Below, one piece after another: positions 41,584 to 52,313 of a stretch of DNA of 64,000 bases (positions are counted from its first letter, which is position 1; every line of letters starts with the position of its first letter). This DNA is from Panicum virgatum (taxonomy: Eukaryota; Streptophyta; Magnoliopsida; Poales; Poaceae): the NCBI RefSeq assembly GCF_016808335.1, contig NC_053149.1:11893714-11957713 (forward strand), written 5' to 3'. The notes under the pieces were generated by a model. It was not told the DNA's origin. It made no database searches and saw only the letters and a program-made list of their open reading frames with translations. The translations under genes and the position numbers were made by a program.

Positions 41584-44500
41584 ATGGCTGGGTCTGCGAG
41601 TGAGAGAGTGGCACGTTGTCGTGAGAAGGTCCAAAAAAGGAAGGCTATGCCGTAGAGTGTCCTACCTGCTTACCCTGTTGCCCGTTCGTTCGGCTACTCT
41701 AGCGAGCATGCTTTTGCTAACGGCAGTGGCCATTCCTGTGAGCCTGGCTTGTTTGGTCCATCCAACCAGCCATATCTGGTGCGCTTTGGCCAGCCTTGTC
41801 ACCAGACTCCATTTCCCCCAACAAAAACAAGTGAGTTAGTTCCACACTCAAATGATCCATTGAATTACCTGTGAGCTTCAACGACGATCCTTTACTAATC
41901 TGAAATGAGCAGGAAAACGATCCTTGATGGACTGTCCTGCAAACATCGCTACACAGAACCGCCGTTACCGAATCAGTAGGATGCGCTATAAGAGATGCCC
42001 TGTGAATGATCCTGATGTTACTCTGTCAATCCCTCCTGACAAGGCCTCTGTAGACAAACTAAAAGGTCTTCCATCTATCCTTTTAGATCGCCTTTTAATT
42101 CTTTGACCTGCTAGCCATATAATACTAATCCTGCCTTCCGCTCCTGTAGAGGCTTACCCGGGCAGATCATACTACGGTGGCCCATCTGATGAGTGCCCGT
42201 AATGCGGTGTTGTGTTTTGGTTTCAAGAACGAGTGAAAAGTGCAACAAACCTATCGAAAAGAAAAGTTGTGTACAACCTTTGCTGTAGAGTTGGAAAAAT
42301 CGATCTAAAACCTTTTAAAAGACCTCCTGCACCTCTATCTAGCCTCCTCAGATTTGATGGTGATGCGCAGTCAAAGCGGTTTCTTAGGCAGATAAGGTCG
42401 TATAATTCCCTGTTTGCATTCACTTCTTTAGGTGCATGTGTTGATAAGACGATAAACAATGGTACGTCTCCTTATGTCTTTAAGATAAACGGGGTTGTCC
42501 ACCACCGTATTCGTTCTTTGGTGTCCCTGCGTGGTGCTGAACCTAAATTTGCCCAGCTATACATACATGACCCTGAACACGAGGCACAGAAATGGCTTTC
42601 CCTTTTCGAAGATGATGGTGGCTCCGCTAACCAGCCCGACCGAGCGATAGCGCTATCCCTTTTACAAATGTTGGACAGCCACAACAACCTTGTGAAGGCG
42701 TTTCGTTGCGCTAGAGAACGATTGGAGGATGCTGGCGACTAGTCACTGACTCTAAGGCTGCTAGGATGTAATTCTAGACAAGATGTCCAGTACAATCTGC
42801 CGACCAGTGGTGAAATATCAGCGATAATAGTCGGTGACTATTCAGCTGATGAATATACCTACGACATCCTTGTCAATTCTAAAAACGGCTGTATGAAATG
42901 GGTTTCCTGCCTGCACCCATGCTACATGTCCCTTCAATACCCACTTCTATTTCCCTATGGCGAGCACGGGTTCCATCTTGGCATTAAATACACAGATGCA
43001 GACCAGGAAGGCATCACACGTAAATATGTTACCATGCTCGAGTATGGTAGATTCCATATGCACTACAGGCTTAACGAACCAAATCCCTATACTTGCTATG
43101 GTAGATTGAGTGATCAGTTAGTTGTTGACTTTTATTCGACTGTTGAAGGCTCTAGGCTAAAATGGATAGCTGACCACCAGAAAGAACTTCGCTATGAATC
43201 TGTTCAGGGAATAGCTGATGCGATTGACAAAGGTTTGACTTCCGCGGACTCTGTTGGCGGTAGAACAGTTGTTCCTGCAAGCTTCACTGGAGGTACAAGG
43301 TACCATGTAATGAACTTTCAGGATGCAATGGCCATATGCAGAGTATTTGGACCTCCAGATCTTTTTGTGACTTTTACATGCAATACAAAATGGAGAGAAA
43401 TAGCTGATGCCCTTCGTTATGAGCCAGGCCAATTACCAAGCGACCAATCTGACTTAGTTGTGCGAGTCTTTCATATGAAAGTTGACAAGTTCATAGAAGA
43501 TATAAGAGAGGGCAGGACCTTTAGCGCTGTTCGGGCAGGTAGGCCTCCATATAATCTGGCAGGTATTGCCAATTTTCTATGCTTCATGTAAGCATGACTA
43601 ACTAGCCCTACTAATCCTGCAGTTCTGTACACAGTTGAGTTCCAAAAGCGTGGCCTTCCCCATATACATTGCCTTGTGTGGCTAGCCGATTCAAATGCGC
43701 ACTTTAACTCTTCCACTGTTGATCACTTTATCTGTGCAGAAATACCTGACATAGAGCTTGACCCACTTGGTTATGCATTAGTTGATGAATTTATGATACA
43801 TGGCCCATGTGGCAATGACAATAAAAAATGCCCATGCATGAAGGACGATAAGTGCTCAAAGAATTTCCCTAAGTCTTTCCAGGAAGAAACTATAGTAGAT
43901 GACTTTGGCTTCACCATCTACCGACGTAGGGAAGACGGTAGGCATGTGATCAAGAATGGTGTTAGACTGGATAACAGAAACGTTGTGCCCTATAACATGA
44001 ACCTTCTTAAGAATTTCAATGTGCATATCAATGTTGAATGGTGAAATAAATCAAATATGATCAAGTACTTGTTCAAATACGTCACTAAAGGAAGCGATAG
44101 GGCCAAAATTTACTTTGAGGTTACTTTGAAAATAGCTAACGCCTCTCCTGGCCCTGGCTTAGCTCCACGCGATGAGATTCAGGAGTACATAGACGCTAGA
44201 TACTTATCTGTCTGCGAAGCCTTGTGGCATGCCTTTGAGTATGATATCCACTACAGAGTACCTCCTGTAGAGCGGATGTATGTTCATCTTCCTGGAATGA
44301 ACCATGTCCGTTATGAGCCGGGGGCTGATTTGTGAGCTTTGCTTTCTAGCCCAGCAGCAAAAAGCACAATGTTGACTGCGTGGTTTGATGCTAATGCAAA
44401 ACACAGTGATACTAGAAACTTTGACCTACTGTGATTTCCCTAAAGAATGGACTTGGTGTGCTTCTGACCGTTGTTGGCGGAAAAGGGCACCTTGTGCCAA

Positions 44501-46299
44501 AATTGGTCGCATGTATTACGTGCATCCAACCACTGGGGAGCTCTACTATTTGCGCATGCTCTTGATGATAGTTAAAGGTGCGACAAACTATGCTGATGTC
44601 CGAACATTCAACGGTAGGGTGTACAACACATACTGAGAGGCGTGCGAAGCAAGAGGGTTGCTAGAGAGCGACAATGAGTGGATCCTGTTGTTTGATGAGG
44701 CTATTATCTCAGCATCATCCTATCAGCTTAGATATCTATTTGTCACCGTTGTGCTTTACTGCTCTGTCGGCAATGTTCATGCTTTATTTGATAAGTATTG
44801 GCTTTACCTTACCGATGATATAAGCAAAGGACTTGTGAATGCTCTTGGCAACCCCGGATATGCTGTTCCGCATGAGCAGCTGATGAACATTCTTATACTA
44901 AAACTGACAGATATGTTTGCAAACTGTGGGGGGAACATAGCCATGTACGGTCTGCCGAGTTTGACAATACAAACCTATGGTCTGTATGATAACCGACTAA
45001 TTAATGATGAGCTTGATACCGAGCCTTTGATGCTATCCATGCACGCTTCATCCTTAGTGTCACAGCTAAACCCTGACCAGAAAAATGTTTTCGATCGAAT
45101 CACTAACTGTGTTTTAAACGGGTCAGCTGGTTTTTTCTTTGTGTGCGGTCATGGTGGGGTTGGAAAAACATTTTTATGGAACGCTATTATAGCTAGACTC
45201 CGGTCTGAAAAAAAAATTGTCCTGGCAGTTGCATCATCTGGGGTGGCTTCCTTGCTGTTGCCTAGAGGACGCACTGCGCACTCGCGCTTTAAAATACCAT
45301 TTGACATAACTAAAACTGCCGTATGTGCTGTCAAAAGGGGTACTATGCTTGCTGAACTTATACAGGTAGTGTCGCTTGTTATATGGGACGAGGCCCCAAT
45401 GACCAACCGTTGCTGTTTCGAGGCGTTGGATAGAACGATGAAGGACATTCTGTCCGAGCATAAACCTGGCAATGCCATGCTTCCTTTTGGAGGCAAGCCT
45501 GTCGTTCTTGGTGGCGATTTTAGGCAAATCTTGCCTGTGGTTCGAAAGGGTTCGCGTGCAGCTGTGGTTGGCGCATCAATTGCTAACTCTAGGCTATGAA
45601 GGCATGTAGTTCTCCTTAAATTGCATACCAACATGCGCCTGCGGGACCCTTCATTGCAAGGGGCCCAGCGCGATGAGCTTTAGCGCTTTAGTGAATGGAT
45701 CCTACCAGTTGGTGATGGCACTGTCCAAGCCGAGAGGAGAGGGGACGAACGCGAGCCCTCATGGGTTACTATTCCTAATGATCTACTAATTCACACTGAG
45801 GGTGACAAGATTGCTGCCCTTGTATCCGAGGTCTATCCTGATTTGCTAAGCCGCTATCGCGATCCTTCATATTTATCTTCCCGAGCCATTGTCTGCCTAA
45901 ATAACCAAACGGTCGATGAAATCAATAGCTACATTGTCTCCATGCTGCCTGGCGATGCTAACAGGGACAAATATTGGAGAGACCGTTTTTATACCTAGAA
46001 CAGCTCTTAACACAACTGATGTAAAATGGCCTTTCACTTTGCAGCGCAGGCAATTCCATGTCCGCGTGTGCTATGCGATGACAATTAATAAAAGCCAGGG
46101 CCAAACACTATCAAGAGTAGGCCTTTATCTAAAAAAACCTGTGTTTACACACGGGCAGCTGTATGTTGCGATTACAAGAGCCACGTCAAGAAGCGGACTT
46201 AGGATTTTGATCGAGAACGATGATGGAACGTGTGGATCTCAGACTCGCAATGTGGTGTATCGAGAGGTTCTTGCTGCCGCGTCAGCGGCAGCAGCCTAG
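41584..46299 (+). pseudogene. Helitron Rep-helicase (RepHel), disabled
   Basis: Pieces in order: an N-terminus MAGSASERVARCREKVQKRK from 41584; a segment near 41924 with CPVNDPDVTLS and PPDKASVDKLKGLP; a CP-x-CG zinc-like motif at 42195; the Helitron-like domain from 42212 (SLLRFDGD, FAFTSLGA); and the HUH nuclease with HIH at 43661-43669 and YLFKY at 44066-44080. The Pif1-type helicase follows, with Walker A GHGGVGKT (45147-45170), IWDEAPM, and INKSQGQTL near 46090. RepHel proteins move Helitrons by rolling-circle replication. This copy has stops at 41653, 42200, 42740, 43589, 43595, 44042, 44333, 44634, 45597 and 45681, and frameshifts near 44430 and 45955. It is dead but all domains are present. 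Confidence 0.9.
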
Positions 46300-46543
46300 A
46301 CCTTTGCAGTGCAAATTGTTTTGCTGTACATAGATTTTGTGGGCTTATATGATTCTATTTTGAGACATCTACTGCGCAAGAAACCCTTGTGCCTTTTGCT
46401 GATTTACGCCTAATACGAATAGACAATGGTTCTTTGCATTTTGCTAAGGTCCTATTCTTGATTGGCTACTGTCCTTCATATTTGCTACTCATGCTCTGTT
46501 CAGGTTAGCTGTCTATGTTCACACTGTTTTCTTGTGTTTGCAG

Positions 46544-49173
46544 ATGGCTGACCTGCTTCTCCCAAACCTTTTGACTGGGAACTGCAGCGATCGCGTGTGC
46601 GTTCGTGTTTCCAGGTTCTGGAACTTCTATGACACTAATAACGAAACAAAACTCCTTCACGCTGACATGGTCCTCATTGATGAGGAGGTAAGCACCTCTG
46701 ATCTGCTCCTTAATTTACCCCTCCAGCCTCTCTTATCTGTTGTTAACCAGTAATTATGAGCTGTTTATTTTTCCCCCAACAGGGTAATAGCATCCATGCT
46801 CAGGTCTATCCTCCAGCTGATGAATTGTTCAAGAACCGCGTCAAGGAAGGCGGTGTCTACACCTTCTCCTACTTTCGGGTCAGAGCCTCCAACATCTACT
46901 ACAAGCCAATAAAAAATGACCAGATGCTTGTGCTCACAAAATGGACCAAGGTGGAAGAAGTCCTTGTTGTTCCTCCTGCTTTCCCAATGTATGCCTACTC
47001 AATTGCCTCACAGTAACAGCTTCAAGCACGTATTGACAGCAGGGCACAGTTTACAGGTAAACAAATCTTTTCATGTTGTGTGCATTCGTTTTACAGTATC
47101 GATGCGGTATATTCCTCCATACGTACCCTGTTTAACCCATGGCTGTTTCTCCATATAGACGTTATTGGAGTCATAACTGACATTTCAAATTTTGGGACAA
47201 CACAAACAAAGCTAAGGCAGGGCGACAGCACCAAGAGGACCGTCACTATACAGACAACAAGGTGATTTTATTGCTCAATATATACTTATGCACATTCTGC
47301 CATTTCAGGCTAATTTTGCTATTGTATTACAGCCTATAGATCCTGCCCCACCAATAGTTATAGGATTTTGTTTAAATGCCTATCTCTAACTAAGCCTTTC
47401 ATCAATATATACTTATGCACATTCTGCCATTTCAGGCTAATTTTGCTATTGTATTACAGCCTATAGATCCTGCCCCACCAATAGTTATAGAATTTTGTTT
47501 AAATGCCTATCTCTAACTAAGCCTTTCATCAATGCTGCAGCAACATCCTCTTAGATGTTGTGCTTTGGTCAGAGCGTGCCACAGCTTTCCCAGCAGATGA
47601 AATACTCAAAGATGGCCAGACTTCTCCACATGTTGTGTTGTTTGTTGGTACTCTTGTCAAAAGCTTTGGAGGTATGTCCTTGTCCGGGAGTTCGTCTTGC
47701 AAGTGGTACATCAATCCTGACATTCCTGACACAAAGAAACTTCTAGCTAGGTGATGTGCTCATCTACACAGCTGAATTTTTAGATTGCCAGTATTTATTC
47801 AGCAGCTTCTAATGCCTCCTCATTCCTAACAGCGCCACAGCAGGGTATAAGCCAATTGCTTGGTCTGAGAGCTCAAGTGCTGCTATCCAAAAAGAACCTG
47901 CTCAGAAAAAAAGCTCTCTGAGATTTTACATCTCAATCCATTTGAGTTCCAGGTGCAAACTTCAATCCCTTCACGCATTCCATGCTGCTTCCATACTGCA
48001 CTTCTACTGTCAGGGTTTTATTAGAAGCTTTTAGGTTTAGTCTCATTCAACAATTTATTGTAGCCTTTGTTCTCTTCTGACTCATGCTACTATATGCAGA
48101 AAACTGAGTTTATAGTCACTGTCGCTGTAAAGAAGATCGGCAGCAACTGGTGGTACAATGCGTGCAAGAAATGCATGAAGACAGCAAAACACCATGGTGA
48201 TTCCTACAAGTGCACAAATGCTAAGTGCAACAACATTGGGATACCCAATCCAAGGTTAGTTATCTGAATTTGAACTTCTCATCCTTCTTGATCAGATACT
48301 TTCTGTTGCCTATTCTGATCTTAGCGTTGATAGGTTCAAGTTATCCATACTAGCTGGTGACGACACAAATGCTGCTGAGTTCATTCTGTTTGAGAGGCAA
48401 GCTCAGCGATTGACAAGGAAATCGGCTGACACCCTTGTGGCTGAAAACCCAACTGACTTCATTCCAGATGAGATTACAAGGCTGCTTGAGAAGATGTTCA
48501 CATGGATAGTCAGTTTTACTGATAGCACCGAAGATTCCGGCACCATAACACTCCAAGTCAACACAGTGGTTGGAGAAGTCGGTCAAGGAGGCTCTATCAT
48601 TCCAGCCATGCCAGCCACATCCCAAACATCCTCACTCATGCTGTCAGAAGGTGCCACCACCAGCGTGCATGGCGCTTCTCACCAGAGCGCTTCTCACCAG
48701 AACCAGGCTCTTCCTATGTCACCACTTGCTGCCTGCTCTGTTGATATCCATGCCTCCAATGCCTCCCCGGTCAGGCCTACCTTACCTGCATCTGATGCGC
48801 CGCAGACTCCACAGAGTGTGAAGAGCACAGCTAATTACAAGGTACGCGCTCCTCGATTTGTTATAAACTACATGCTGCTTCTTACATCACACATTCCTGA
48901 TCGCCTTTGCATCTGTCATCATAGGATAAGTCTGAAAATCCTGCTGTGAAGCCTTCTAAGAGTGCTCTGGTGCCACAGAAGACATCCACTAGGAAAAGGT
49001 GAGGCATCCTTACAAATTCTCACGTGGACACACACCTTTCTAGAAATGCTTATAGTGCTGCTTATAGGTCCCGTTCAACAAGCAAAGGAAACGTGGCCAA
49101 GAAACTCCTCATTGATGATGAGGCCGAGGAAGACGACGGTGGCAGCAGCGGGGGTGCGGCCTCTGCTGATTAG
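46544..49173 (+). pseudogene. Helitron-carried RPA large-subunit-like gene
   Basis: Nine exons with consensus GT-AG borders: 46544-46687, 46783-47056, 47159-47261, 47541-47750, 47833-47952, 48100-48254, 48335-48841, 48925-48998 and 49068-49173. The product resembles the single-stranded-DNA-binding RPA1 subunit. It has an N-terminal OB fold (MADLLLPNLLTGN; ELFKNRVKEGGVYTFSYF), a middle OB fold (DVIGVITDISNFG; LDVVLWSERAT), and a C-terminal zinc ribbon with ACKKCMKTA and KCTNAKC. Plant Helitrons often encode such proteins next to RepHel. Only two lesions are seen: TAA at 47014-47016 and a one-base shift in exon 5 within a run of A near 47915. The tail is low-complexity, ending in an acidic patch. 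Confidence 0.85.
47275..47528. repeat. 127-bp tandem duplication in an RPA intron
   Basis: Units 47275-47401 and 47402-47528 differ by one base that I can see (ATAGGATTTTG against ATAGAATTTTG). They fill almost all of the intron before exon 4. The copy includes a TATTACAG that could act as a decoy 3' splice site. Confidence 0.95.
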
Positions 49174-51110
49174 CAAAGGTGTCCTTTTTGTGTCTCTCTT
49201 TTAAATCAAAAGCCTAGCCTATAGACCCTGGCAAATATGCTGATGTTCCTTTCAATCCAGTTATGTGGTCAAGGCTTATATATGTGATCACATACCTTTG
49301 CTCATGAACAAACTGGAACCTGATCTGCAAAGCTTCCATGAGCCTTCTTGATTTATAGACCAAAAGATGGATATAAACATATACATCCTGCATTTTTGCT
49401 TGCTGAATTTATGAAACAAATAATTTGCCTAGCTGCTGCCTACTTGTTTAGAACACTTGGTTGATATGTGGATGTTCAAATGAACTAGACATGTCAGGTT
49501 AGATGTGAATTTGAAAATGATTGCCTAGGTGGATATACTTGCTATGCTACTGCTCAGAGTTCTCTCGATGCACTCCCTCAAACCAGGTTCATCGCTGTAA
49601 ATTCTATGTTCCTAGGATACATGTGCTAAGCCTGGAATGAGCTGGCTATTCTAACTAACCCAGAATACCTCCAGTACATTATAGCAGAATGTGGCAAGTA
49701 ACTTTATTTACACATTACATGAGGACTCTCCAGTGCTTCTTTTACATCACCATGCTAGATACATATTGGGAATTTAACTTCTGTCATTTTGCAGCCCCAG
49801 CAAGGAAGCATGAGCAGACAGGCTCGTGCTCATTTTGCCGCTCCATGTTGCAGCCAACTTTTGGGTGTCTTTAGTCTGTGTCGACGCATCATCTTCGTCG
49901 GCATGTGCCTGCAACATGTGTAGCGTTTTGGTTAGATTTCTCTTCCAAAGACAATTCAAGTTAGTATCAAAAGCTACCGGCTAGGCTGCTTGGTAGCTAC
50001 TGATACTGGTTATACCATTTATGGTGATCGAATGTGCTCTAGCTATGATGTCCTTGATGCCAGACAGATGCCAAAAAATGGTAGGATAGTTAGGTGATCG
50101 GATGTGCTGTAATCTTATGTTTCAAATTGCCGGATGGACACCTCAGATCTTATCGGTAGGGTAGCCCAGCTGAATGAATGTGCTGTAATATTCATCGTTT
50201 AAGTGCCGAACAAACACATAGGCAAGGTGGATGCATGTGTTGTGATGTTAATAGTCTAAATGCCAAACAATCACATTTGATTATAACTTTCTCGGATGTG
50301 TTTATGTGCCTAGAATGCGCATGCCAAATAACTCATAACGATTACTTTTTATTTTCTTACGTGTTTTTTTATTGTTTATATGGTAGGGCGCGGCGCGCCG
50401 AATGGTATTGTGGGTAATAGACCCCTTCACCCCTCCTGTGCTCGCCACTTGTGAGATGCAACGGGATGGATCCCAGTCGCGAGCGTGACTAATCAACGTC
50501 CCATCCCCACCCTGTAAGTCGCCGTGTGCCCGCGTGTCGTGCGTGCAGTCGTGAGCCAGGCCGTAGCAGGCCCTTTCACTCGTGCAGCCTTGACCCAGCA
50601 GCTAGCTAGCGGTTGGCGGTAGCCCAGCAACAGCAGCATTTCATGGCGGCCGATCGAGCTTAAGGTGGTCATGGATCATTGTGGTCTCTTCATAATTCAA
50701 CTTAACCTTTAGACTACCCACAGTGGTCTCGATGCTAAAATTACCAAGGCCCATGATATCTCTGCCGATACCATGAAACCCAAAACGCACACAACATCAG
50801 TATTGATGCTGAGTAGTAGCGGAGCCGACTTGTCAAACCAATCCATCACCCACGCCATTGTTGCTTTGCGCGAGAAAAATTTCCCACTCTCCCTCTATTA
50901 ATTTGTTTAGCTAGCCTCGGCGCACCGACATGCCCCGGTGCATTTTATTTTGGATTCCAGCATCGATCCCGCAGTGGTCGTGTCGATACCCTCTCTCCTG
51001 ATTCAGCATCGATAAGAGCCACCACTCTAGCTACTCTTATGTATTTTTAATTTAATATCTAAACCAAATTTTAGGACCCTCCACCGCCCCTAAGCTCACC
51101 TGCTCTTCTC
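49174..51110. other. Probable Helitron 3' region and spacer, no gene
   Basis: No protein is recognised. Bases 49990-50300 hold four loose repeats of GATCGGATGTGCTGTAAT / GCCGAACAAACACA type. A GC-rich GGGCGCGGCGCGCC hairpin at about 50387-50400 could be the Helitron 3' hairpin, but it is not followed by CTRR, so the element's end is not fixed. Bases 50450-51110 are unremarkable. Confidence 0.4.
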
Positions 51111-51120
51111 GGTGAGTCGC

Positions 51121-51620
51121 ATGCCAATCGACCAAGGCAACCAAAATGGGCCCCCAAACGAGGAGACCAGGATCCTGGTGATCGGCGGCACGGGGCGCCT
51201 GGGGCCTGGGGGCCACCCCACCGCCGCGCTCGCCAGGGACTGGGGCGTCGCGCTCGTCAGGGCCGGATGCTGTACGGCAAGCCGCCGACCAACACGATGT
51301 GAATGTCGCACAACGAGCTCTTCTCGCTGTGGGAGAAGAGCGGCCGAACGTTCCGGCGGGCACGTCGGCGAGGACGCCGTCATCAAGATGATCTGAGGTC
51401 AGGGCGATTCTTGTCTCTACAACGCGTACGGCGTTCGATTCAGCTACGAAATGTGAACGGGATTGACGATTCTGCAGAGGCTCCTCTCGCGCTGTCGATC
51501 GCGCAGGCGGCGTACATTCTTTGCTTTGGGGAGGCCGACTTCAAGATCGACCCGTCGATGGGGGCGGCCGCTGGCTAGCTGTACCCGGACGTCGTGTACG
51601 CCACCGTTAGCGAAGCTTGC
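51121..51620 (+). pseudogene. Isoflavone-reductase-like pseudogene with internal deletion (IRL copy 5)
   Basis: It starts MPIDQGNQNG and reads ETRILVIGGTGRLG, the NADPH loop, then GGHPTAALARD, already missing the RHVVAASARL stretch. It then jumps to YGKPPTNTM from the second half of exon 2, losing over 100 codons including the catalytic lysine. A TGA follows, then MSHNELFSLWEKSGRTF and a shifted VGEDAVIKMI. A GT-AG intron at the copy 3 position leads to APLALSIAQAAYI, FKIDPSMGAA, a TAG and LYPDVVYATV. It is clearly dead, but it shows that intron 2 is ancestral in this array. Confidence 0.85.
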
Positions 51621-52313
51621 TGTTGTGGTGTTGCATCTCGAGTATTCCCTTTTGAGCTTCAGTTTGTTAATTTGTCTTTATATCTAATAATGGATGCCTG
51701 GATGGATCGTCCTTGGTTTCAAACAGAGAAGGAAAGAAAGCAGATGATTATTTAAATTTTAAATCTAAAAGACTTAAATCATCCTTTTCAACCGAACGTA
51801 ACTACCCATGTTAGCAACGACGGGTGTCAAACCCAGGCAGGAAATCGGGAGGTAAAATTTTCATCCAGAACATTTAAATGCCACTAAGGACTGTAAATTT
51901 TCTGAATATGCAAAGTTCGTAGAAGGCATAGTAAAGTCAATTGAATTTTTTTTATGACAACAAAGTCAATTGAATTTTAGTTTGGCGTTCAAAGTTCGGC
52001 ATCCTGCTCCGGTTTGGTACAAAGACGCCTCCCAGTGGAATAGAGTTTCGCGTACCACTTATTGCTGAGATCCTGCGATATTGGGTCACTAAACGAAATA
52101 ATTTATCAGAGTGAAACACGCTATACACGCACACAAGGAAGCATTCTACGCGCAATATCGAATTAAACTGTGAACCCAAGTCAGAAACAGGAGCGAATAT
52201 CCGTCTACCTCTTAGATATGAATGAAGTATTACACTTGGTATTTAGCACATCAAATATCATCATCCACCGTATCTTGTTCCCCTGCCATGCTTCCTACTG
52301 GGAAGGTCTGGGA
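51621..52313 (-). other. RER1 3' UTR and spacer
   Basis: AT-rich sequence without a gene. The part nearest 52313 is the RER1 3' untranslated region on the minus strand; its polyadenylation site was not identified. Confidence 0.5.

Noticed and set aside
50387..50400. GGGCGCGGCGCGCC as the Helitron 3' hairpin
   Set aside because: No CTRR terminus follows within the expected 10-12 bases, so the boundary cannot be claimed.
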